From: JBCBKZ01 sp039026975
Lineage (GTDB): Bacteria; Bacteroidota; Bacteroidia; J057
Direction of reading: 5' to 3'
Assembly: GCA_039026975.1 (NCBI GenBank)
Contig: JBCCLI010000011.1
Location: forward strand, 1-36,314
DNA length: 36,314 bases
Shown here: piece after piece, positions 1 through 6,603 of the stretch
Numbering within the stretch: position 1 is the first letter of the stretch
How the letters are laid out: every line of letters starts with the position of its first letter
Program-made: the position numbers and the translations under genes
The notes under the pieces: generated by a model
What the model was told of the DNA's origin: nothing
Databases searched by the model: none
The model's input: the letters and a program-made list of their open reading frames with translations, nothing else

Positions 1-188
1 TGGGAAAGGCTATCAGCTAATTGGACGGGCCACCTCATAGTAGAGTCTACACTTTCTCCTATGGTATAAGAATCTCCTAATGCCAAGTAAGAGTATTCTT
101 CTGATGCTACGGCTAGCTCTGAAGTATTCTCACATGAGTATAGGAAGAGGCTAAGCAGATATGCACATACTAACGATATATGTTTCAT
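1..188 (-). CDS. SGNH/GDSL-type hydrolase lipoprotein (3' end outside window)
   Basis: The minus strand opens with an ATG at 188 and stays open to the window edge, so only the first 62 residues are visible. They read as a lipoprotein signal peptide (MKHISLVCAYLLSLFLYSC, lipobox LYSC, lipidated Cys19), followed by YLALGDSYTIGES. The GDSY motif is block I of the SGNH/GDSL esterase family and carries the nucleophilic serine. The gene begins 14 bases after the stop of the methyltransferase gene on the same strand, which suggests co-transcription. The Asn, Gly and Asp/His blocks lie beyond the edge and cannot be checked. The substrate is unknown; family members hydrolyse acyl esters on lipids or polysaccharides. 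The hydrolase call rests on one motif in the right position behind a lipoprotein signal. Confidence 0.72.
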   Translation of the reverse strand, partial: MKHISLVCAYLLSLFLYSCENTSELAVASEEYSYLALGDSYTIGESVDSTMRWPVQLADSLS

Positions 189-202
189 GGTATAGGTTGT
201 AC

Positions 203-946
203 TTAGGGTTGTTTGTTCCCACTTACGATTACAGATAGCCCTATTTTACGTAAGACCATCCGGTCTAGTAGCTTAAAAATAGGAACTAGTGTGTTAAACC
301 AGGCCATAGGATTTTCTGGGATGAGTTTTCTCTTGAACACACTCCCGAATAGCCACCAGCCAAATATCCCCATAAAATTGAAATGAAAGTCCTTATCCAC
401 TTTGAGGCCATTGTCCAGGAATAGTTTTTTAAGGGTACTTCTGGTATACCTTCTGTAGTGGTATAGAGCCACATCAAAGTTGTTATACAAAGTCTGGTAG
501 GCTGGCACTAGAATGACAAGCCTACCTTTAGGCTTTAAAAGTTTACAAGCATTTCTGAGGGCAAGTCCATCATCTTCTATATGTTCTACTACATTTAACG
601 CAAAGATGCTATCATATCGCAGCAGATGATCAGCATACTCCTCCTCAAACTGCGGGTGAACCAGATCCAGCAAGACCACTCCCCCAAGGTTATCATAGCT
701 ACTAAAGGTAGAGGCTAATTCCTGGCAGTACTGCGCTCTGATATCACTTAAGGTGAGGGTATAGCCCTTATCCAGAAACTGCTGGGAAATGTTTCCTATT
801 CCACTCCCAATCTCTAATATAGTAGAGCCTTCTACCTCCGCCAGGATGGTTTCAAACATCCATTGGTTAAATTTATCCGCCTTGGAGATGGTTTCCAGCG
901 TAGCAAGGCCTTCATCATCCTGCTCCTTGTAAGTAAAGTCTTTCAT
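203..946 (-). CDS. Class I SAM-dependent methyltransferase
   Basis: This 247-residue protein has the Rossmann-fold methyltransferase motif I ILEIGSGIGNIS at about residues 43-54, an acidic end of strand 2 (TLSDIRAQ) and FALNVVEHIEDD near residue 115, which matches the post-motif region of the UbiE/UbiG-like Methyltransf_11/23 group. The C-terminal third (HYRRYTRSTL and a hydrophobic FNFMGIFGWWLFGSVF stretch) is typical of methyltransferases encoded beside polyprenyl-type glycosyltransferases. The start codon overlaps the stop of the upstream glycosyltransferase gene by four bases (ATGA at 943-946), so the two are probably translationally coupled. The acceptor is not predictable; a glycan or lipid-linked sugar is an inference from context. 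Confidence 0.85.
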   Translation of the reverse strand: MKDFTYKEQDDEGLATLETISKADKFNQWMFETILAEVEGSTILEIGSGIGNISQQFLDKGYTLTLSDIRAQYCQELASTFSSYDNLGGVVLLDLVHPQFEEEYADHLLRYDSIFALNVVEHIEDDGLALRNACKLLKPKGRLVILVPAYQTLYNNFDVALYHYRRYTRSTLKKLFLDNGLKVDKDFHFNFMGIFGWWLFGSVFKRKLIPENPMAWFNTLVPIFKLLDRMVLRKIGLSVIVSGNKQP

Positions 947-1665
947 CGTGAAAACAGTCCATATTTTAATATGCAGTAAATAGCTCGTACACCATCTTTC
1001 CAGCCTATCTTCTTTCCTTCCTGATAGGTTCTGCCGTAATATGAGATACCTACCTCATAAATCCTAACGCTCTTCACACGAGAAATCTTGGCCGTCACCT
1101 CTGGTTCAAACCCAAACCTTTTTTCTTTCAATTTAAGCTGCTGGACCACCTCCGTGTTAAAAAGTTTATAGCAGGTTTCCATATCTGTCAGGTTTAGGTT
1201 AGTGAATACATTAGACAGGAAGGTCAGAAACTTATTCCCAATAGAGTGCCAAAAAAATAATACCCGGTGAGGATTCCCTCCGGAAAATCGAGAGCCGTAC
1301 ACTACATCTGCAAATCCATCACAGACGGGCTGAAGAAGTAAATTATATTCGGAAGGGTCATATTCCAGGTCTGCATCCTGAATGATGAGATACTCTCCGG
1401 TAGCCTTGGCTATGCCTGTATGTAAGGCAGCTCCCTTACCCTGGTTTTTTTCGTGGATTACGTATTGGATAGAAAGAGCAGGATACTGCTGCTGGTATGC
1501 GAGAATGACCTGTTCAGACCCATCTGTAGAGCAGTCATTTACAATGATGAGCTCCTTGGAGATCCCGTGGATGAGCTCTGTAGCTCTTACCCTATCTAGG
1601 ATTTGGGTAAGCGTCTTCTCTTCATTGTAGACGGGGATGATGATTGATAGTGTTCGTATGTCCAT
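943..1665 (-). CDS. Family 2 glycosyltransferase (dolichol-phosphate-mannosyltransferase-like)
   Basis: The 240-residue protein is a single GT-A domain. It starts with SIIIPVYNEEKTL, continues with LIIVNDCSTDGS (nucleotide-binding acidic residue) and GKGAALHTGIAKATGEYLI, and carries the metal-binding DAD triad at residues 97-99 within IIQDADLEYDP. The RFGFEPEVTAKISR segment is characteristic of the DPM1/polyprenyl-phosphate sugar transferase branch. No transmembrane helices follow the catalytic domain, unlike ArnC-type enzymes, so it is probably cytoplasmic or peripheral. It is the first gene of a three-gene unit with the methyltransferase and the SGNH lipoprotein. The likely reaction is transfer of a sugar from an NDP-sugar to a polyprenyl phosphate; donor and acceptor are not determinable. 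Confidence 0.88.
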   Translation of the reverse strand: MDIRTLSIIIPVYNEEKTLTQILDRVRATELIHGISKELIIVNDCSTDGSEQVILAYQQQYPALSIQYVIHEKNQGKGAALHTGIAKATGEYLIIQDADLEYDPSEYNLLLQPVCDGFADVVYGSRFSGGNPHRVLFFWHSIGNKFLTFLSNVFTNLNLTDMETCYKLFNTEVVQQLKLKEKRFGFEPEVTAKISRVKSVRIYEVGISYYGRTYQEGKKIGWKDGVRAIYCILKYGLFSR

Positions 1666-1757
1666 CTAGATAGGCCCTGGTTCCTAACGCACATGGTTTA
1701 AGCTGTCAAATTGGGAATAAGCGCGTCAAGATACAAGTCTACCCCTGGGCAGGGGCA

Positions 1758-2588
1758 CTAGGCACCCAGGCGGAATACTTTTCTCTCCTCTGTCAGTCCC
1801 AGTTGTTCTTTATCCCAACTGGTAAATAAGATAGACTGAATGAAATACTGATCCTTGGGGAAGTGAGTATTGCTTAAGCCTTCATACATATCCACACCTG
1901 GAACCAGCTGTAGGATAATCCCCCAAATATTATGCATCATCATAATCTTGTTAGGGTGATAAATCCGACTAAAGCAAGACTGAGTTAAGTTCTGGATAGT
2001 ATGGATGGGCATGTTGAAAATATCTTTTCTATTCAGGAGAATTCTACAACCTAATGGATCTTCATACTCAGGCCTAAGCTGAAACTGACATAGGTTTCCG
2101 TGCTGGTCAAAGGAAATAACAAACCCTAAGTGTTTATAGTCCCAGTCCCATAAAGGATAGTTTTCTGTGTTAAATCCAGACAGTGCCTGCTGGGAGGTCC
2201 ACTCTTCATGCGCTATTTGCCAGGGATCTCCCAGAAGATTAAATACTTCTTCATACCCCATCCCAAAATATAGCATAGCTCCATCCAGATTTTGGATCCC
2301 TTGACCAGGCACGATGGAATATACGGGAGAATATTTTCCGGCAAATTTTCCTGAAATCCGGAACCCTTGCCCATCCTCTCCCATGCCAGAGTGTGGATCT
2401 ACATGGAAGCTATTTCTGTCAGCATGTTGTAAATAGCAGCCTTTGTAAAAAATACATTGGTAGTCCTTCCCAAATCCCCATCCAAGACTATCAAAGCTAA
2501 TTTCCTGTGCTTGATAGACCCACCTTCCTCTAAAATATACTCCCACGCTAGCGTCTCTGTAGTACCACCTATCCAGTCTCTGAATCAT
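1758..2588 (-). CDS. Unassigned protein with a DKNYY-like segment
   Basis: This 276-residue soluble protein has no signal peptide or membrane segment. I do not recognise its family with confidence. It is rich in aromatic residues, and the segment GKDYQCIFYKGCYLQHADR near residues 40-58 resembles the short DKNYY-type repeat (aromatic strand, KG turn, then a D..SF motif), which is often found in secreted or cytosolic proteins of unknown function in Bacteroidota. A second segment, EEVFNLLGDPWQIAHEEW, could be a helical element. The gene is divergent from the glycerophosphodiester phosphodiesterase gene and separated by 92 bases from the glycosyltransferase gene upstream of the left-edge unit. 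The coding call rests on length, codon consistency and no competing frame; the function is unknown. Confidence 0.7.
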   Translation of the reverse strand: MIQRLDRWYYRDASVGVYFRGRWVYQAQEISFDSLGWGFGKDYQCIFYKGCYLQHADRNSFHVDPHSGMGEDGQGFRISGKFAGKYSPVYSIVPGQGIQNLDGAMLYFGMGYEEVFNLLGDPWQIAHEEWTSQQALSGFNTENYPLWDWDYKHLGFVISFDQHGNLCQFQLRPEYEDPLGCRILLNRKDIFNMPIHTIQNLTQSCFSRIYHPNKIMMMHNIWGIILQLVPGVDMYEGLSNTHFPKDQYFIQSILFTSWDKEQLGLTEERKVFRLGA

Positions 2589-2697
2589 ACTTCAATTTTC
2601 GTTTTATTATTTGTTTTAAAATTACAACCTAAAGTAATGGGTGTTTGGGCATTTTCTTTCCATATCTTGCATACTCCACATCCTAATAGGAAGAGGT

Positions 2698-3540
2698 ATG
2701 CTTAAGATATTGTTAGTTTTTATTCTCTTAGTTGGGATTCTGTATGTGTGGTGGAGTAACACCCCTACTGCTCAGCTGGCTGGTAAAAAGCCGCTTGTCA
2801 TTGCACATAGAGGAAGTTCGGGGACTGCTCCTGAGAATACCCTTTCTGCCATACAACAAGCTATGGCATCAAAAGTAGATATGGTAGAGGTGGACTTACA
2901 TTTAAGTAAGGAGGGAGAAGTCATCATCTTACATGATCCTACCCTAGACAGAACTACAAATGGAACTGGTAAGATAGCTGCACATACCTTGCCAGAATTA
3001 AGGAAATTAGATGCTGGAAGCTGGTTTTCTTCGGATTTTACAGGAGAAAAAATTCCCACCCTTTCGGAAGTATTTGAATTAGTTCAAGGTAAGACCCCTT
3101 TACTCCTGGAATTAAAGAAAGCGGAGGAAGGATTGTATGAAGGATTAGAAGAAGCAGTTATTGCTAAAGTGAGAGAATATAAGATGGAAGAGCAGGTGGT
3201 TCTCCAGAGTTTTGAAAGTGAGATAGTAGATAAACTTGTAGCTTTAGCGCCTGAGTTGGAGGTTCATAAATTATATGTAGGGACCTTTCCCGGTCTACCT
3301 TTTTATAATGATGAGTCTTTTCAGTCAGGTAATATTCTTCAGTACCCAGGAGTGGCCGCCATTAATTCTTACTATAAAATATTATCCAGGAGAACGGTCT
3401 ATCAGGCTCATCATGTAGGCAAGCAAGTATATGTGTACACGGTAAATGAGGAGGAAGATATGAGAAAGATGATCAGCTTTGGGGTAGATGGGATTATTAC
3501 TAATTATCCTGACAGATTGATAGAACTACTGAGAAAATAA
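2698..3540 (+). CDS. Glycerophosphodiester phosphodiesterase, membrane-anchored
   Basis: The protein hydrolyses glycerophosphodiesters to glycerol-3-phosphate and an alcohol. The GDPD signatures are all present: VIAHRGSSGTAPENT (catalytic HRG and Glu-Asn), MVEVDLHLSKEG (metal-binding Glu-x-Asp), IILHDPTLDRTTNGTG (second catalytic His), LLLELK, and the C-terminal VYVYTVNEEEDM and GVDGIITNYPD. The chosen ATG at 2698 follows an AGGAAGAGG stretch and gives a 280-residue protein that begins MLKILLVFILLVGILYVWW, a signal anchor or uncleaved signal peptide. The frame is open back to a GTG at 2641, but that start would add 19 unlikely residues. The active domain should therefore face the periplasm. 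Confidence 0.92.
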   Translation: MLKILLVFILLVGILYVWWSNTPTAQLAGKKPLVIAHRGSSGTAPENTLSAIQQAMASKVDMVEVDLHLSKEGEVIILHDPTLDRTTNGTGKIAAHTLPELRKLDAGSWFSSDFTGEKIPTLSEVFELVQGKTPLLLELKKAEEGLYEGLEEAVIAKVREYKMEEQVVLQSFESEIVDKLVALAPELEVHKLYVGTFPGLPFYNDESFQSGNILQYPGVAAINSYYKILSRRTVYQAHHVGKQVYVYTVNEEEDMRKMISFGVDGIITNYPDRLIELLRK

Positions 3541-3548
3541 ATCTCTTG

Positions 3549-3591
3549 GTGCCCTAGCGTCTTTGCGTGAAAACTTTCCGCGCTGAGGCAC
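3549..3591. repeat. REP-like imperfect hairpin, probable dispersed intergenic repeat
   Basis: Arms GTGCCCTAGCG (3549-3559) and CGCTGAGGCAC (3581-3591) pair over 11 positions with one mismatch and one G-U. The internal core CTTTGCGTGAAA resembles a short sequence (CTTAGCGTCTTTGCGTGAAA-like) that I recall as recurrent between genes in many Bacteroidota genomes. It lies in the 77-base gap between two plus-strand genes. It may act as a transcript-end or mRNA-stabilising hairpin. Only one copy is visible in this window, so the repeat status comes from memory rather than from the sequence here. Confidence 0.5.
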
Positions 3592-3617
3592 AATTTCTCT
3601 AAGAAAAAATATATTGT

Positions 3618-4958
3618 ATGGCTCACACCATTGGCATAAGAAGAGAAGACCTTGACAAAAAAGGCGAACAGAGAGTCGCTATTAGCCCGGAAATAGCAGC
3701 AGAAATCCACCGGAATGGAGCCAAACTTCTTATCCAGCCCGGCATACACCCAGACACGAGAGAGAATAAGCGTGCCTTCCCAGATCAGGCCTATGAAGAG
3801 GAGGGCGCAACTGTTGCAGAAGATCTATCTCCTTCTGACATCATTGTAGGGCTAAAGGAAGTCAAGAAGACAGATCTGATTCCTGAGAAAACCTATCTGT
3901 TTTTCTCCCATACCCATAAAGGTCAGATTAAGAATCGTTCGCTATTAAAAGCTCTTATTGAGAAAAAGAATACGCTTATAGATTATGAGTTGGTGACAGA
4001 TCCGCAGAATAGAAGACTGATAACAGCTTTTACCTATTTTGCGGGCTATGCAGGTATGACGGATTCGCTCTGGACATATGGTAAGAGAATGGGTGCTTCG
4101 CATCCCTTCCATCAAGTACCCCAAGCCATTGACTCAGGTGGTATGCAGGCAGTGAAGTCGCTGATGCGAGAAATAGGCCAGCAAATAGAAGCTGAAGGTA
4201 CACCTGCTGATTTACCCCCCTTCATTTGTTGTTTTCTGGGGGCAGGGAAGACCAGTACAGGCAGTCAGGAGATTTTCGACCTACTACCCGTAGAATCCAT
4301 AACTCTGGACCAATTGGTTCACACTTATGAGCATGGAGACAGGAAGAAGGTTTATAAGCTGGTGCTGGACATCCCGCAAATGTACAGATTCAAGGAGGAC
4401 AGCTCCTACAAAGGCAAGGAAATGACGGATCAGGAAGTCTTTTCTCTTTACCTAAAAGAGCCGGAGAATTTCGAGTCTAACCTGGATCAGGTATTTCCTT
4501 ATGTAAGTATGGTGCTGAACTGTATCATCTGGTCTTCCCAATATCCACGTCTGCTCAGCAGAGAAGATACCAAGGCTTGGTATGCCCAGCATAAAACGCT
4601 CCAAGTCATAGGGGACATTACCTGTGATCCAGAAGGGGCCATCCATTTCTCCAAAGAAACATGGATAGACAATCCGGTCTATATCTATGATCCTGCTAGT
4701 AAGGAGTCCATAGATGGATTCGAAGGGGAAGGCATAGCCGTCATGGCCGTAACCAACCTCCCTTGTGAATTTCCGGCAGATGCTTCCACACAGTTCAGCA
4801 AAGAACTGGCACCCCTTTTTACGAAGTTGTTAGAAGCAGACTTATCTGCAGATGACATAGCAGAGGCAGGATTACCACCGGCTTTACGCAAAGCCACCAT
4901 CCTTTGGAAGGGGAAATTTACTGAGCCATATGCCTATATGGAGGAGTATGTGAAGTAG
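3618..4958 (+). CDS. Lysine-ketoglutarate reductase-like protein (AlaDH/PNT fold)
   Basis: The 446-residue protein matches the N-terminal reductase half of the eukaryotic bifunctional LKR/SDH enzyme. Residues 5-130 form the AlaDH/PNT N-terminal domain (IGIRREDLDKKGEQRVAISP, YLFFSHTHKGQ, LIDYELV), followed by FAGYAGMTDSLWTYGKRM near 140-158. The glycine-rich loop FLGAGKTSTGSQEIF (206-220) corresponds to the TGAGNVSQGAQEIF loop of plant LKR. The C-terminal half has PRLLSREDTKAWY, GDITCDPEGAIHF, IDNPVYIYDP and NLPCEFPADAS, the latter three being hallmark LKR blocks. LKR condenses lysine and 2-oxoglutarate to saccharopine using NADPH. No saccharopine dehydrogenase domain is fused and none is encoded nearby, so the physiological substrate is uncertain. 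Confidence 0.82.
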   Translation: MAHTIGIRREDLDKKGEQRVAISPEIAAEIHRNGAKLLIQPGIHPDTRENKRAFPDQAYEEEGATVAEDLSPSDIIVGLKEVKKTDLIPEKTYLFFSHTHKGQIKNRSLLKALIEKKNTLIDYELVTDPQNRRLITAFTYFAGYAGMTDSLWTYGKRMGASHPFHQVPQAIDSGGMQAVKSLMREIGQQIEAEGTPADLPPFICCFLGAGKTSTGSQEIFDLLPVESITLDQLVHTYEHGDRKKVYKLVLDIPQMYRFKEDSSYKGKEMTDQEVFSLYLKEPENFESNLDQVFPYVSMVLNCIIWSSQYPRLLSREDTKAWYAQHKTLQVIGDITCDPEGAIHFSKETWIDNPVYIYDPASKESIDGFEGEGIAVMAVTNLPCEFPADASTQFSKELAPLFTKLLEADLSADDIAEAGLPPALRKATILWKGKFTEPYAYMEEYVK

Positions 4959-4984
4959 GGGAGGATTTATTTATCGGTAAACAG

Positions 4985-5003
4985 AGGCGAAAAATTTTCG
5001 CCT
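4985..5003. repeat. Inverted repeat downstream of the LKR-like gene
   Basis: AGGCGAAAA and TTTTCGCCT form perfect 9-base arms around one central base, 27 bases after the stop codon of the plus-strand gene. The position suits a transcript-end hairpin, but no U-tract follows on either strand, so an intrinsic terminator is not firmly supported. A DNA-binding site is an alternative reading. Confidence 0.35.
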
Positions 5004-5420
5004 GACTTCTTCAAAAATCCGTATAGCTGAAATCTTGGTAGAAATAATATAAGCAATTGGAAAAACCCTTTAGGGGTGAAACCTAAAGCAGCTACAGGTG
5101 TCGCCTCTAGAAGGCTGATGATGTTCGCTGGTCTTTTTCTACCGATGTGGCGCTCCTATCGAGCTTGGGTTTCTTCCCTGTAGAAGCTGCAATTAAAAGG
5201 CTGTGCGAAGGATGTTTTGTTCTCACTGAGGCTTGTAGCGGAGACTTTCTCCTCTTGGGAGGAGAGTGAGAGGTGGGTTAAGTGGCTAATAAAAGCTAAC
5301 GCATAGTCCCTATTGAGCGAGTTGAAAAATACTCCTAAAGCTAAAGGTTGGGACAATGCATGCATTGTCCTTACGGGTAGCCTAAGGATACGGCAGCTGA
5401 AGCAGCCGCTCCATCTTATC
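5004..5420. other. Hairpin-rich intergenic region without a convincing gene
   Basis: No reading frame here looks like a real protein. The stretch holds several structures. A segment at about 5138-5167 (CTACCGATGTGGCGCTCC, then TATCGAGCTTGGG) resembles a dispersed Bacteroidota intergenic element that I recall with a core of the form CTACCGATATNNCGCTCCTACGGAGC. A hairpin TCTCCTC-TTGG-GAGGAGA lies at 5248-5265, a perfect palindrome at 5351-5370, and an imperfect hairpin CGGCAGCTGAAGCAGCCG at about 5391-5408. The combination suggests decayed or mobile REP-type repeats between the convergent LKR-like and yicC genes. Confidence 0.4.
5351..5370. repeat. Perfect 20-bp palindrome
   Basis: GGACAATGCATGCATTGTCC reads identically on both strands with no central spacer. 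It lies between convergent genes, about 50 bases beyond the yicC stop codon. That position argues against a promoter operator and favours a repeat element or a bidirectional transcript-end structure, although no T-tract follows. Confidence 0.6.
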
Positions 5421-6296
5421 TTATACGATATTCAACACCTGCTCCTTAATCTTTTCCAAGTCGTTTTTCATGTTGACGACGAGGCGCTGGATTTCGGCAT
5501 CATTAGCTTTGGAGCCTATGGTGTTGATTTCGCGGCCCATTTCCTGAGAGAGGAACTGTAGCTTTTTTCCGTTGCTTTTGGGGGCTTCCTGTATTTCCTG
5601 GAAGTATTTAAGGTGCTGGCCTAGTCTGACCATTTCTTCATTAATATCCAGTTTCTCCAGATAAAAAATAAGCTCCTGTTCAAAGCGGTTGGGGTCTACT
5701 TCTACTTTATCACGTATGTCATCCAGGCTTTTCTCTACTCTTTCCCGTACCCGCTCTATTCTTCCGGGTGCCAAGGCTCTCACTTTTTCCAGAGAAATTC
5801 CTATAGATTCTACATGGTGGGCAAGGTCCTTATTTAGGGCTTCCCCTTCATCTTTCCTGCTTGCTAGCAGCTTTTCACAGGCTATCTCTATGGCCTGACG
5901 AATGAGTGTCCACTCTTCCTCATTTTCCTCTCCCATGTCTGTAGGAATCACCTCTGGCATAGAAACCAGGAAAGAGAGATCTATTTCGCCCATGAGATTC
6001 AGCTCATCCTTGATGGTATTTAGTTCATTCAAATAGCTCTTAGCCAGGGCTCTATTGATGTTGATACGCTGTACCGTATCTGTGAGAACTTCTATGTTTA
6101 GCAGTGCTACTACTTTTCCTCTACCTAGCCTTTTCCCTAGCATAGATCGGATTTCATGCTCGTATTTTAGGTAGACTTTGGGAAGCTTGAGGGTTACTTC
6201 CATGTACTTACTGTTGAGGGACTTGAGTTCGGCAGTAACACGAAAGGAATCAGAGCTGGCAATTCCGGCCCCATAGCCGGTCATGGAAAGTATCAT
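5421..6296 (-). CDS. yicC: YicC family endoribonuclease
   Basis: The 291-residue protein has the family's diagnostic N-terminus (MILSMTGYGAG), the SLNSKYMEVTLKLP segment, and a helical middle. The C-terminal DUF1732 block contains RFEQELIFYLEKLDINEEMVRL, GKKLQFLSQEMGREINTIGSKAND and a VVNMKNDLEKIKEQVLNI tail. The length agrees with the family (about 290 residues). YicC proteins are stress-linked endoribonucleases that can act on small RNAs in Escherichia coli; in many bacteria the gene lies near gmk, but no gmk is seen on either side here. The start is unambiguous because the MTGYG motif sits at the very N-terminus of all members. Confidence 0.95.
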   Translation of the reverse strand: MILSMTGYGAGIASSDSFRVTAELKSLNSKYMEVTLKLPKVYLKYEHEIRSMLGKRLGRGKVVALLNIEVLTDTVQRININRALAKSYLNELNTIKDELNLMGEIDLSFLVSMPEVIPTDMGEENEEEWTLIRQAIEIACEKLLASRKDEGEALNKDLAHHVESIGISLEKVRALAPGRIERVRERVEKSLDDIRDKVEVDPNRFEQELIFYLEKLDINEEMVRLGQHLKYFQEIQEAPKSNGKKLQFLSQEMGREINTIGSKANDAEIQRLVVNMKNDLEKIKEQVLNIV

Positions 6297-6603
6297 GGAG
6301 TATTTGTTATCATTTCTAGGTCAGCCTTTGACCAGTGCTACTTCGCCAGCAGCGGGCCCTACTTTATTCAATCGCTAAAAAAGTAGGCGAAAAACGCTTT
6401 GTTCCTCTAATGCATCCCGCTGACCGCCCACGATCGGTGGAGTAACGGCCACCCTACTATGATTCTGGGAATGATGGCTAATCTATTGATAAACAATAGA
6501 TAGCATTGCTAACCCAGATTTCCGTTTTTATCCATAAACAAAACGGGAGCGCAATATAATTCTTTGCGCTCCCAATATAATCATTTAGCTGGTACCTACC
6601 GGT
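6297..6603. other. Intergenic region with three inverted repeats
   Basis: I see no gene in this stretch between yicC and the AGCS symporter gene. It contains inverted repeats CCTACTTT/AAAGTAGG (6358-6365 and 6380-6387), ATCTATTG-ATAAA-CAATAGAT (6481-6501) and the probable terminator at 6545-6573. A short open stretch at 6319-6378 ends in PTLFNR before a stop; it has no start codon or plausible leader and looks like part of a non-coding repeat. Confidence 0.4.
6545..6573 (-). terminator. Probable terminator of the AGCS symporter gene
   Basis: GGGAGCGCAA (6545-6554) and TTGCGCTCCC (6564-6573) are perfect 10-base arms around a 9-base loop, starting about 30 bases past the symporter stop codon. 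Read on the minus strand the stem is followed by GTTTTGTTTAT, a moderately T-rich tail. The G+C-rich stem and position fit an intrinsic terminator. Confidence 0.7.

Noticed and set aside
5156..5561. Frames on both strands across the region between the LKR-like gene and yicC
   Set aside because: They run through hairpins and into yicC, have no domain, and have random composition.
6319..6378. Short frame ending in PTLFNR before a stop
   Set aside because: No start codon and too short; more likely part of a non-coding intergenic repeat.
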